A stretch of DNA of 64,000 nt from Promerops cafer. Taxonomy: Eukaryota > Chordata > Aves > Passeriformes > Nectariniidae. The stretch lies in NCBI GenBank assembly GCA_013398275.1, contig VZSE01015569.1, positions 434,001 through 498,000 of the forward strand, given 5' to 3'. Shown one piece after another: positions 1-15,000 of this stretch (the first letter of the stretch is position 1; each line of letters begins with the position of its first letter). The notes beneath the pieces were generated by a model. It was not told the origin of the DNA. It made no database searches and was given only the letters and a program-made list of their open reading frames with translations. Position numbers and translations under genes: made by a program.

Positions 1-3000
1 ACTGGTGGAGGAAAATAATCATTTATGATCTCGACTATTTCTAGTCTTTGGTTGATTTTTTTTCCTACCTATATTCTTCCGTGAATTGTTTTTACTTCCT
101 TGTTCAATAGTTCTTCACCTTACTTTCCTCCTTATTTATACCTTACCAAAACTTTGCTAGACACCTTACCCATCAATTTAATCAGAGAGAATGGCTGTTA
201 GTTATTTAATATTAACACCAAGTATTAGCACTATGACTTAAAACTAACTTCTCCACTGAGACCAATTTAGCCAGAAAAGTTTCTTTTTGCAGAGGATAAA
301 ACAATGGCTCTAGAAGACAATTTACATTAAAAAAAAATTCATGAGGTTCCTTGTCATAATAGAGTCTTCCCTCTCATTCAAAAGCAAATAAGTATTTTTA
401 TAAGTTTAAATAAGTTATTTAGCCTTTCGACAAAGCAGGAGAATTAATCAAAGAATCAAGGTTCAAAAAGAAAACTGAGAACAGGGTTCACAGAGTCTAT
501 CTACTCTGAATCCAAATTCAGATCTATTTGGGTAACAAACCAAAAATAAAGCAAAAACTAGAACAAATAAAAGTGGATTCATTAGTCAAACAACTGATTA
601 ATTTGTCAGTTTGTCTATAATTCCCTCATCTGTTTAAAGGGAAAATAATCAAAGCAAATCTCAAGCAAAAATCACAGGAACCAGTGGCTTACAATTACTT
701 GGCAATGTTCTGTACCACACCTGCAGCAAACAAGCAGTAGGGAAAGACTGGAATTCAGCACTAGTTAGGATTTGGGGGTGTTTTCATACTTGTGTTATAA
801 TCCACTGATTTTTTTAAATTGAAGTTTAATTTATAATCTGAAACTACTTAGATAAAACAATTATGAGGAAGATAAGAAAAAGACATTATCAACACTGAAA
901 CATAAGAAATTGATGCTTAAGTTATTTGGGAAGCAGCAACAAGTTATTTTTAAATCAAAGTCCAAATTCTTTCACTTCTTCTGATACAACTGAACCCTTT
1001 TCAAAGTACATTTTCTTCATTACCACTGTTGTAAAGGAAAATCTGAATTGCCAAAAGACATCCATTAAAAAGAAAAAAAAAGTAGCAATTTTTAAATATT
1101 CTATTATCCATAGTTTGCATTAACTGGAACAATCAGTTTAAATTTAGCCAATTTGACAAGGAATGTTACTGGTTTGATAAGCCATTATCTTTATTAACAG
1201 ATAACTAACAGGTCAATTCCAACACAAATTACAGAATAAGACAATTGCAAGTTGCTTACCTATATCAATATATTTTGGGTCCAAGGGTGTGCCAATAGAA
1301 TTGCAGAGAACCAGCACATACTGTATGGAAATAAAAGCAAGTGTCACTGCTACCAGACTTTTTGTGGATCAGTAAGCTGTACACGGTTTTCTGTGAAGGT
1401 GCATCTCATAACCCACATCACACACTCTAATGCTCATCAGCAACAGAAAACACAGAGACCATGACTGCAGCAAATACAATGCAGCATAAGCATGAGAGTA
1501 ATGAGCTATTTGCCAATTAGCACTATAAATTAAGAACAAGCACAAAACAGGCAAGTAACCAGCTGTTTTATGCATGGGAGCCAATCTACCAGACAAAATC
1601 CAACAAGTAGGAGGTACCACCAGCACATCCACAGACAACACATGGGCAAGACAGGCAGCATCCCCCTGCTGCCGTGGGAGGCTCACGCTGCACTGCGAGT
1701 ATTTACAGGCACCATACACCACTGACTCGGGGACTCAACTCTCAGCAGCTCCTCATGCAAAAGATAACCTAATAAACTCCCAGCAGTTAGGATCTTTGCT
1801 CTATCCTTTGCAGACCTCCATCTCCTTGAACCTCCAAGAGGATAACAATGTGGGGAGAATTGTCAGTAAGGCTCTCCCTCTGCCCTGCAGTACTACAGAA
1901 GGGATGAGGTTTTTTTTTTAAGTTTTGCCCTTCTTGTAATCTCACTCAGGAAGGCTTTAATAGCACAGTTACCTCAGAGACTGGGCTGTTAAATTCAGGC
2001 AGATGCAAACACATAACAGTTGACTCGATAATAATGCTTCATTGTTGTAGTTTATGTATTTATTTCTCCATATCTAAAGCAAGGATCAAATATCTTAATG
2101 ATTATTGTATAGGGAAATGCCTTGAATGAGAAGTGTGGAAATTAAGGCACAACTTTCACTGTCAAGTCTTTAAACTTAAAATAAAATAAGTAAAATATAC
2201 AGGGCTACCAAAATGTGAATGACCTGTGAGCCGTTACCCTGACTCCCCAGGAAATGAAAGATAATTAGCTTTTCATGGCTCCTTCACTTCCTGAACAATC
2301 CAAGTAATTGTGGTAGCAGACTACAGTAACTGTACAGCTACCCTTTTAAACTGATAGATTGACATCTTACTCATCACATGAGAGCTGCTCAATTTAGCTT
2401 TTCATCTATCATATGAACTTCATTCTTCCAAAGAAAAAGAGCTGAACATGGTTTTCTTTTCATTAATTTTTTTTTATGTTTTGGCCACCAGTGAGTACCT
2501 CACAAAAATAGTCTTTTTATTTCTTTGTTCATGAGTTAAATTTTCCAGCAGCATTCTCAAATTTCTATTTAAAAAAAAAAATATGTTTTGCCTCTGCCTT
2601 TGTAGGAAAACACACATGGCTTTTTTAACTCTCTGTTTTTTATTTCCATCATGTTTACATTAATTCTTCTCTGGTCAACTCTCCCCACATTCAGTCTACA
2701 ATAAATTTCTCTTTTATGCCCTTTCTAGTCATTTCTGATACTGCAAGTCAGCAGATCAGAGCCTGTCAAGGAGTAATGGAGTAACACTATCCAAGAGAGG
2801 CTGTATGACCCACACACAGTGGTGCCAGGGCAGGGAGTTTCCATTGTTTGATTTATGCAGCCTTGTTATGGATATCAACATGAAGTCCTTCTTAACTTAC
2901 GGGTGCATTTACTTGCAATATCTTTAAACAGGTCCTGCTGAAATTAAGTCTTTTTTTCCCATTAGCTATTGTTGTAAATTCTGCCATTTTGAAATCATAA

Positions 3001-6000
3001 TTCTAATGACCAAAATCTCTTGCAAAACAAATCAGTTTTTCAGACAATAACTCTAATCAACAGCTACCCATAAGCCTATGCACTTAATTTTCTAAAACCT
3101 AGCAATTCACATTGTTAATAATTCCACTGGAGCCATTTCAAAACAAATGAAAGGCCCTTACTATCTGTAATTTTCAGGTGCTAAAATTAAATCTCTTATT
3201 TATGCTCAATAGAGTTACATTAAGTCTCTTTATTGTTTGTTTCCTCCTTTAAAATTACAATTCAGAAAAAAATTATTTTATTGCACTCAACTTCACCAAA
3301 TGTTTATGGCCACATATCCTATGTTTTCAGTCCTTATAACAGTATACTATTTATAGCACAATGAAGCAAAGCAGCACTACAGCATGTTTGGGGTTTTTTA
3401 CCATGGCACCAAATGACTCTGTCTCATGCTCCTCCTTTGTAAGCAATATATAAGTGATACAGAAAATAATTCTGTAATAAGTGATTATTGCACATTATTA
3501 CTATTACACAAAATAATTGTGTAGTAAGTGATTACACAAGAAAAATCATGTAACAGTATCACACTAACAGAACAGTCATTAACTAAAGGATACATTTATC
3601 AATTGTGATTTCATATAAAATAAATTAATAAAGCCGTTTGCAGTAAAATGTAATTTATATCACCTAAAAAAAATTGCCCCTTTTTTTCCATTTCTGACTG
3701 ATGAAATATTCATTACATTTTGATTCTTTTACCTTGTCTCTGGAGAACTGTTCCAAATATTTCTAAAGAAAGATTAATCTGGAAGGCTGCAGTTTTTATT
3801 AGGTTACTAATGGCTACAAGGAGTTGATCTGTAGATGCAGTTAATCAGCTGCTCTGGTGTTTGTTGGGATTCTGTGTTTTTAAGCACTGAGCCCGTTCAT
3901 GCCATTCTGTCAAATAACAACTGACACAACTCTAAGGCAGATTCAGACTTTTACATTTCATCTTATTCCAGCTGCAAAGAACTGACACGTCGAACAGAGC
4001 ATTTCCAGTGAAAATTAAGACAGATCTTACCTGAGGCTGATTTTCATCTGCTTTAGTTGCTAAAACACAGAAGTCCCCATAAGTTGTTATGGAAATTAGG
4101 CTCTTGACATATTTCACATATTTCTCATTGTTTTTTGTGTCCCAAAAGACTACACAGCACTCTGGGCGATCCGCTCGGGTATAGGCATAAACAACGGTAT
4201 TGGAACAGTAACCCCACTGCCAGAAAGACAACGGTGATAAAACCCATCAGAAATTATAAGAATTCAATAGTGAATTGTTCCAGCCATGAAAGAGTTTATT
4301 TCATATACACACTTAGTATTCAATATTTCTTACCTGTCACGTGACATATATTTATTATGAGAACACAGCTCACATAATAAGATATTGGAATAATATTAAA
4401 CTGGCAAAAGAAGCTTTTCTATCACAGCAAGCTTTTTCTATTACCTTCAGAACTGAAGGATCAACCTTAAAATGTGACAAGATCTCACTTTGCCCTGTTT
4501 CTTCCTTGTTCAGCAGGTATATAGGTATATACTGTTCAGCAGGTATTCAGAAATACCCACTGTGATGATGGGTTTTGCCATGAAAATGCTTGCTCTGTGA
4601 CTACTGACTTGGAAACCCAAAGTTTATTTCCCAAAGGAAATACAATAAAGCCCTTAAACAGTGTAATTCCAGAAGCAGACAGAATTAAGCAATTATAAAA
4701 GAGCACTGTAATATCTCACATCACCTCTTCCATATTAGTACCATGAGAAAACCTCTCCCTTCCTCCCAGAAGAATGTAACTATTCCTGTAACAAGTAGAA
4801 GAAAGGGCAAAAAGGCAACAGAAACAGAAACATGAGGATGCATTTCATTGCATTCAACTGACTTAAAGTACAAAATATAATAATGAAAATCCTTTCTAAT
4901 ACAACAGAATCAGAAAATAGGAAGGAGGTGAAGCTGTCAAATAGACATAAAGCAAAACACTTAAAGATGATGATGCCATCATAGAAAAACTAATAGAATT
5001 CTCTGCATCAGCATCTACTAAAGAGAGAGAAGAGAAAGCTTATTAATGTTGGCAAAGAGAGGTTCCCACACTCCTCAGGAAATGAAACCAAGATGATAAA
5101 CTACAGCATCAACAGAAGAACTTCTAGAATAGACCTGTGGACTTTAAATGAGTATTACAACTCCATGCAAACTATGAATAGTTTCATAAAGGATCAGCTC
5201 AATTCATAGTTTTTACTGTCATGTTAATTTAAAACTCCCTTTCTCTTATTATGGCTTATTGAAAAATAGAGGAAAACAGATTACTCAGTAGACTGGTAAT
5301 GTGATATTAACTCTTCATCTCCAGGTCATTAATTCCAATCTAGCCTAAGATAATTACAGATTTGAATCACTCCCATTTAATGACTGTCACCTTTTAGAGT
5401 AAGTAGCTCCTAAAAGGAAGTTATTTATATTACTAAAACACAGCAGAAGTATTTATTGAAGGAAAACATGTATCATTCACCATAAAAATATTTAACATTG
5501 AAATAGAGTATACTACCAACATATTAAGAGTTTATTTGCTGCAGAAATAAATTAATTTGAACATATCTCTTACCTTTTCAACTATGCAAAATGGGAAAAA
5601 AAAGAGCTTACACATGCAGTTTCTAAAACTAAAGTTTCAAAGTATTATTAATTTGCAAACTGTGCCAGATCTTGAAATACACATGGTTTCCTAGATACTG
5701 ATGAGTTTAAGAAAAAGCAACAGGCCTGTGTTCCAGCTACTGCACGTTTCCCAGAATAAACATTAGGTAGCATTTCCTGCAAGACTAATTTCCAGCTCAG
5801 ATTTCCAAAGTCTTTTCCAGAAGATTTACAACAAACTATTTGAAATTACTTCCTATCAGATTTGTGTTTACAACTAACTCTGTGACCAATGGTTTTTCAC
5901 AACCAAGTGGAAGAATACACTTCAATATAGCTGCAGGATGTTCCCCACATTGCACTCTCTCTTTTAACTACAGTGGCTACACACTGATGATTAAAGAACA

Positions 6001-9000
6001 CATTCTATGCTGTGAAAAAAAAGTATACAATACTCTATACTGGACAGTAATTGCTATTATTTGTTAAACTGTAAATTTAAGTGAAACAGTTCTAACTGTA
6101 CTCTTACTGAGTTCTGAAACTCAGAAAAAATAAAAACCACCTAATGAAAAAACTCAGGTGGTAAACAAGATAAAACATAATTTAGAATTAGATGAATACA
6201 CACTTGGAAGAAGTATATGGGCAACTGAAATGTAAGCAGGAAGTACATCTATCAGGTTGCATTCATTCCTATTGTTTGGGTGTCTACTCAACTTTCCTGG
6301 CTCAAATGAATAATTCACCACTAAAAAAAATGACAGTGAAGTAAGGCTCAAACAATTCCCATCGTATGACTCAGCCCAACCTAGTTAACCAAACAGCAGT
6401 GAAAACACAGGAGCCTTACCTAATGACAATTCCTACCAAATTTGGAATCATGCCCAGTTCTGTTTCCTTATTGTGAATGAAACTCCAAATGCATTGTAAA
6501 GGCAATGGCTAAGTCACTGGATCACCAAGACAGACCCTCACATTCCACTACAACTTCAAGTCAGTAGTGTTGATCAAGCTGCAATCCTAAGTTAAGCACT
6601 AATTTCATATATATACGTATACACACACATATCTGTATGTATGTGTGTATATTAGAGCAAGCTACCTTTTCAACCTCATCAGAAAGAGAATCAGTAACAG
6701 GAAACTTACTAATACAATTAAGTTTCACATTACTACATACCTTGTAATGTGGACGAATGTTTGCAAAATATATGTGATGATCAACAGCCAATGCAATTTT
6801 GAGTCCACCTCCCTCCCAGGACAAGGAAGATATCTGTTTGCCAGGAACTTTCAGTGTATGTAAATGCTTGGTTAGAACAAGGAAAGAAAAATACTTGAAT
6901 TTATCACAGGAAAGCCACTCTAAAATACATAAATGACAGTTTAGATAGTTGATGAAAAGAACCCTATAAATATTCTTTAGATTACCCCATAACAATTCTT
7001 AAAATGCAATACATATGCAAAGAAAGATATTTAAGGTGTACACCATAATGTGCTCTTTCACCTCAGGTTTGGTTTGTTGTTTTTTCATTTGTGTTTTATT
7101 TCTCCAGAGAGAAAGAAACAACAGGACTCAGTGATAGTTCAAGCTTGAAGAAATAACCAGCAGATAGAGAATGACAGTGTAAACATTATTCCCTTTGGTT
7201 GCTAATTTGAATCACCTTTATGATTTCAGTCACAATTAAAACACAGCAGTAGTACTGATCCTGACATGCCTCAGAAGTTTCACTGACACTGGAAGTGTAT
7301 TAGTCCATTCATGTACAACACCCTTAACTACAGCTGATAGCTTAAACAAATAAAAACATATCCCTACTCTATGTCAAGAGCATGCAATTAATTAGCTGCA
7401 GAGGTACATAACTTGCAGCGAGGTAATGGACATTTTCCTCTTCTCTATCCCCGTTCCAAAAGAATCTAAGAAAGGCAGTTGGTACCCTTCCCATCTTTTT
7501 TCAAATATCTTTATTTTGCTGAAGAATTTTAAATTGAATGAAGGAAACAATTAGAAAAAAAATAATGTTTTCAAAAGCTGTAACCTTAGTCCCACAGAGC
7601 ATTTGTTTGTGGGTACCTTTCTAGTTGCAAATAATATAGATGTATGTAATAAAAGATACACTTATCTACTATTTACTGTACGTTTTTGAATAATCTTAGG
7701 CTTTAAAAAATACATTTTACTGAGTAGAACATTGATGCTCAGGTCTAACTTTCCTTTTGAGTACCTATTTCGTGTCTTTGATGCAAATACCAAAGTACCT
7801 ATTTCGTGCCTTTGATGCAAATACCAAGTCAAAATACTGCTCACACATTATTCACACAAAAAACTATCTTCCAAAAAGTTAAGTCCATATCTGAGTATCA
7901 GAACGAGTACAAAACAAATCTAAAACCTGAAGAATTTACTTCTAAACACTAAATACAAAATCTGGAACACCAGTTTCAGTTAATCTGAAGGACATCAGCA
8001 ACCAGAGATGCAACATCATTGCCAAAACCTCTGGTTCCATTAAATCCTTTCAATTAAGGCAACCCCGACAGATGATGTTGGATCTTAATCCCTTTCACAG
8101 CACAGCTCAGAGCTGGCCATTATTTCCTCTATACAAGGAAAAAACTTCATCACACTCTCATAGATAACACTAACTTACTGATTTTCAGGTATATTACTGA
8201 GAGGGAAAGGGATATTACCTGGCAAGGCAAAAATAGCACAACAAAAATATATTGATCAGTTGCCTCTCAACTATCAAACATTTAATCTACTCTAAAAAGC
8301 CAGGATGGACAAAAATCATTTACGAAAACCATCTTTACAAATAGCCCCAACAGCCAAATGATGAAGTTTAGAAAAAATTTAGCTTTTCTGTGGTTTCTGA
8401 GCCATTGCTTTTACTGATACAGGATGCCTTTTTGCCAGTTTTACTGACTCTATAGAAAAGAGCAAATACCAAGTATTTAATACGAATACTCATTCAGTGC
8501 TGTATTTTCAGCTTCTAATCTAGAGATGTCCAGGTCTTTTCCACAGCCAGTGTAGAAAGACAAGTACTTCTGGATTTGATATGCAGATGTTGACATCTTG
8601 ACTGCTGCCTAAGCTCCAAACTGCTTATCTTCTACAGTCTCATCTCAGGGATCTGGTGCTCGAAGTTAGACACCACACTTATCCTACCATTTGTGTTTTG
8701 AGAGGCACTTGGATTTTCATGCTGGCCACTATGCTGCTGTTCTAAAAGGGTATGTGGTCCTGTTTCCAGATGTTTCCAGATCCATGTGGATATCCCAGAT
8801 GGATACCTCAGAGCTCTAAACATCTACATTTTAGCATCCAAATTCCACCAGTAATGACCCTGTAGCAAAACATAATAAAATTTAGAAAGAAAACAACCCT
8901 CTTTACACTATGTATCAAATATTTTTACCTCACCAAAGGGAGTGTAGAACTGCACAACATTCATATCTTTATCTTGAGCAGCTGCTTTGAGAGAGCCTGC

Positions 9001-12000
9001 CACTGCCAGGATGCTTCCATTGGAATTCCACTGAATACACACTGCATTGATACCAGTGTCAATCAAAACAGGATCTAGTTTTTAAGGAATAAACATTAAG
9101 AATATCAACACAAGTAGACATTTTGGGTCAAGATAAGCTCAGTAACTTGCACCCCACATTTTGTACCTACTGTAGTCATTCTCATCTCTCATTATCTGGC
9201 ATCTCCCATTGTCATAACAGACAGCAAGGCAAGGGCAGTTGGGCTCAATGTAGCCTTGGGTACCGTGGTACCAGTGTATCCCAGCAATGCTGAATGCTCC
9301 AGTTAAGTTTGCCAAACAACTCAGCTTCATTTTCACCTGCACAAGAATGGTTAATTTAAGTCATATAAAACACGTTAGTTAAAAGAATAATTTATATCTT
9401 TACTGACACTTGCAAAAGACAGTATGTCTAAGCAAAATTGTTTTCCTGTCCCGAGAAAAATTTTGAAGTTCTCAGAATTTTATGGGTTTGAAAAACTTCC
9501 TTATATAATCAAGGCCAGATCAGACATACAAAAACATTTGCTTTTAACTACAAAGAAGTACCCTAATGTTAGCATTTTCTTTGTTTGAAAAGTAACTTAA
9601 AAACAAAGAAAACCAACAACATAAAAAGGCCACCACTCACACATGTGCATAGACACAAGAAACCCCCTGGACCACTGCAAAAAATAATTATTATTTCAAA
9701 CCATTCCTGGGCACAATATTTGAAAAAAACAAAAAAAAAAACCCAACAACAACAACAAAAATAACAAAACAAAAAAACTTTCGTTTGCTTTTTTTTTTAC
9801 TAAAGTTTGCTGAATAACATATAAAAATAATTGGAAAAAAATACTGTCCAAATTAGAACACCAATTAAGGGAATGTTTGCAATAACTAGACCAGAATACC
9901 TCGTAACACAAGTAAGGGTTTGTCTGAAAGATAAGAGTATTCCTGAATCAATTCAAAGAGGAATGCCAGGTAAGTTACAGCAGAGAGGGGAGAAGGAGCA
10001 CAACCATACATATTGCTGATATGGAGGGGGAAATGACAGCAAATTATTTAAAGAATTTCAGTAATTTGTAGCAGTTGGAAATACCGTGACTCACACAGTG
10101 GGAAGAAAGAAACATACAGTGGGAGGATAAAGAAAAGAAAATGGGAAGGTAGCAGATACTTTTTGGGAAGGTAATAGAAAGGAGAAGAAAATTCACCATA
10201 TTAAGCATTTAAAGTCAAGAACACGGTCCCAAATACACTGGTTTTAAAGTCAGTGTTTTACTTAGCGTTTTGTTATAGTCATATTCCAATACTTTAAGTA
10301 AGTAGATAAATAAATCTAGGTTGCAGGAATTCAACGATATACTATAGCTATTTCCTTTTATTTGTCCACTCACTACCAGGATTTCTCTAAAGAATAATAG
10401 GAGCAATAGGAAAATAAACTATCACTTTTTCTGAAAGCACGCTAATACTTTAAGAAGCAGAAGCTGTAAGAAATCAATATCCTTTAAGCCAGCATTAGTT
10501 CCTCCAAGTAATGAAAGGAGGAAAAAAACAACAGCTAAAAAATATTAAATCTGACCTATCATCACAAACATCTTTGAAAGTAAAGATTTTCAGATGTCCT
10601 AAAGAGTTTAACTTAATTTCACCAGTCTGACCATTCCTACTTTTACATTTTCAGTAACTACTGCAAGGCTGAAAGGCATTAGTTGATGTGATAATCATTT
10701 AGCTACTAAGAAAGAAATCATTATAATAAAAAGCTGCAGAACTCTTGAATAAAAGCTCTGTGCAGGTTGTCCAGTTCTCAGTACTGATGTCCACCAATTT
10801 AACAAACATTAAATAAATCAACAGGAAGTGAGCTTTTATGCCTGTTGAAGTCAATTATAATCCTTATATATAATTATTTTTACATCCTGATGTTATAATC
10901 CTTAATTATACCACAATGAACTTACAATAAAATTTCCCTGATTGTCATAAATGTGAATCTCTCCATTTGCCATTCCAAAGAGTAAGATTTTGCTATCGGA
11001 GGACCAGGCCACGTGGCAGAGGTGGGTACCTTTCAAGTCTTTTCCCCAAATTCGATTGCCTGGAACAAAACATTAACTGCACTTAATAACTATACCACAA
11101 AATTAAAAACAGGATGCAAGCTACCAGTGTAAAAACTAAAACAGCTGAAGTCAAAGCAACAATTAGTAAGCAACTACTAATTGTATTTACCAAGAGAAAC
11201 AGAGCCACTGTGTATATAATATTACAAACAAATTTGTGTAATAGCACAACAATTAGTAGGGCTTAAAATCTTACCATCCACTGATCCAACAATCACAGCT
11301 CCATCTTCATATACAATACAAATCTTCTGTCCATCAGCATTCCAGCTCATACTTCGAACCACTGATTTATTTCTGTTGTTAATCATCTCTTCATACCAAG
11401 AACCTATTAGAAGTGAAAGAAAAACTGAGTTACACTTGTGATTTGATAAATCTCTAGAGGACTCAAGGTACGTGCCAATGACTGAACTGCCCTTTCAGTA
11501 AAAGCCTAGCAAGTCTACAGCAGTGTCCCCAGAAGACACAGACACAGTTCCTGTGAAACCCAGTGTTCCCACGGGAGCTGCTCATTTCCAAAGTGAACGG
11601 TGAAGAACTCAGAAAGGGGAGCCAAAGCCCAAGAGGAGCCCTACAGAAAGAGCTCTGTGCCTAAGGAATTTCAGAACTGACAATACTATAGGAAACATAA
11701 ACAGAGGGAACAACTGGCTTTGCTAGGAATAGGTAATAAGTAATTTACTGATTATTTTCCAAAACTAAAAGATTATTTATGTGACAGTAGCCACCATGTA
11801 TCAGCCAGAATGACTTTTATTTTTTACTCCTGAAATGAGAAGAAGAGCTAAGATTTCATTTGTTTCCATTTTTCATTAAACTGAAATTCCCAAGAGAATA
11901 GGAAAACCCTTTCTTTTCTTTTTCTTTCCCACATGTGTTGGAAAGTGGTTACATTGACTGTGAGGTTTGCTGGCTTTCAAATGAATTCCACTGAACCACA

Positions 12001-15000
12001 GTATATGCATGTGTGAAAGGGTCAAGAGCAATAAAAGATAATCATAGTCATACACTGGTTAGTCATATTGGTTCACTACCTTAAACATTTCTCAAGATTG
12101 TTTTTATGAGAGTAATTAACTGATGCTTTATTCAGTGTTGATAAGTTCTTGTAATCTACTAACATGTTTGTGCTCACTGCACAATATATTTTTCATATTG
12201 TATTCCAAGCAACAGAGATTAAAAATTTAGAGCAGTTTATCAAGCACATGGCTAAGTACTGATATCTTCATCTATGGTAGCTCTGTAGGATAAATGCCTT
12301 GTCACATGTGACTACACTATAAAAAATATAGACAGGTATTACAATAAAACTTGAAAATAGTTTCAAAACTATTTTGAGCTATACAATCTGCAAAATAAAA
12401 ACTCTGAAAAACAACTGTAAAAACTGCAAGTGAGGAAAAAGAATATTTCTCATGACACAGAATATTATCCTATATCAAGTTTATATATCCCACAGAATAC
12501 CTCTGTACAGCATCCACACAATGATGAGGCCATTTTGATCACTGGTAGTCAATTTTTGATACTGTTCATTCCATGTCACAACCTGCACAAAACCTAGAAA
12601 GTGATAAAAAGATTTTTATTGGCATTATTTAAGTAGTTAATAAAAAATACAACATCCAACTTAATCAACCTGGAGCTTTTCAGAAATTTGCATTGCTGAC
12701 TTTGATTTAGTTGTAGGCTTCTTTCTGTGTCACTTATTTCCTCTTCCAAAATTCTGCTCAAGAGCTCCTTTTGCTTCTGTATTCACCCACTGGAGTAACA
12801 TCCTCTCCAAATCCTGCTCAGTGTTGGCTCCACACCCAAAACCCAAATCATGGTTTTGCAGTTTCTGACCACCTCTGGCACTCTGAGACAAAACTTTACT
12901 GTTGTAGGAAGTTTGGGGCTCTTCTTCCTCTTAGTAGTCTGATCCTCACTATTGCTGCACTTTTAAAACATAATGTCCCTGACAATTACCCAAAAGAGCA
13001 CTCTACAAACAAATCCTTCAGACCCTCAAGCTTCATATGGGATCCCACTCATAAATATTTGAAACATCTTTGAACTTTTACCAGTTCTGTACTACTGATC
13101 AAATTGTATCACACTTTTTCCTGCCCTCACTGCTGGGTACCCATCTCCTCTGTATCCTTTCCATTTTTAGTGTTTCAGTCATGAACTTTATCAACAGATG
13201 CAACCAAAGACATCCTGATTGTCAGGGACTTTTAAGGTAATAGTAATCTATTTCAGAATTGAAGACACTCATTCAAAGTATTCACTAAATCAATTCCTCA
13301 CAATTAATTTGTTCCAATCCTATTTAATTAAGCCCTTAAAATAACCTGGCTCTTGGCAGATTTCAACTGCAAGTCCTCATAAAAAAGTTCACTTCTTCAA
13401 ATAATGCAAGGATTTTAGCATCCTCTTCATATCCCATTGTCCATGGATGATGACCATTCAACATTTCTCATGTGAGAATTTAAGTCATCTCTAATTTTGC
13501 TTCCTTCCATTTTTACTTTCACACATTATCCTTCTCCAGCTTGCTTTCTAATCTCTCTGAACTTTGTCTGTACACTGCAGTCTATGCATATACACACTCT
13601 GTAATTTGTTAATAAAAGGAAAAATTACAATATATTTAACACAGAAATCAGGTTTACTGAACCAATTTTCATTTCTTCAGAAGGAAATGGAAAGCTACTG
13701 TAACACGTAAGCAAATCTCACAGACATTATTAAAGAGAAAACCCAAACAGCCTTATCCAAGATAACATAGTAAAAACATACAGCCAAGCTGTTACATACC
13801 ATGCTGAATACTCACAACCTTTATTTCAGATTTACAATGAAAAGTTATACCAAAATTACTCTATCAGCTTCACAAAATCTTGTATTGCTATTCTAACTAA
13901 AAGTAGACCAAATGGCCAAATACACTTACCACTATGACCTTCGAGAGTTTGAGTCACAGAAATGTTGTTAGGAGCTAATAGTCCCTTTATCTTTGCTTCA
14001 TCTAAAAAATAACAACATTCACTATGAAAATAAACCTAACAAAGCATACATGTTACCATGTCTCTACTGAAGCTCTAATCACTATTTACATAGATAAATT
14101 GAACAACTAAAAAGGAAGTACATAGTAACTGCAGGATGAAATTCCCACCCCTCAGTTCCATGTGTTTGCTATTCACATCTGTCATCCAAATTGATATGTG
14201 CCTTATGGTCTAGCAGTTTTTCAGGAAAAAAAGCCAACAAAATAAACAAAAAAAAACCCCAAACCTCACAACAACAGCTATGGTTATCATATTTTGTTAC
14301 ATTCAGAAAAAAAAGTTCAAAAGTTTTTGAAAATGGATTTTACTTTTCCTGGAACATGTTTATTTAAAAGAAAATGCACAGCTTTCTCCCTAAAATAATT
14401 AAGATGGTAGAAACATTCAAACAAAATCAAAAAATAAAGTTCCAAGATAAAGAGGAAGCCTACACAAAAAGAATGAATTATATGCCCTGAAAAAAAAAGG
14501 AAGCAGCACTGAAGAAAACTTCAGGAGATATAATGGGTAGACAAATTATTTGTGTGCCTAGTAAGACCAGCTGGAGAAAAACTGTATTCAGAAGACAGTG
14601 ACGAAAAAATTTGATGTTAGGAGAAATACATAACTAGCTGTGTACAGATTTTAAACATATGCAATATTGTCAAGTAACTCGGGGAAGAAGTTATGCTTTC
14701 TTAAGTGTGGTGAGTTTTGTTCTTAAGATAAAAATTTAGGAAAAAAAAAACAAAAAAAACCCACAAACAAAAACAACCCCCCCTCACATTCACCTGTTTG
14801 TGTTTCTAATTTTAGAACTTTCAGTAATCCATCTTCTCCACCACAAGCTATGTAACCTTGGGTCTTATTCCAGGAAATACATTTTAATCGAGTATTACCC
14901 GGTATTGCAATCTGAAAAAGAAATATTTTGTATCTCTACACAGTTGCAATAACCATGCTTTCTTTTACATCGTCTATCTGGATGCCTCAGAGACACCTAC

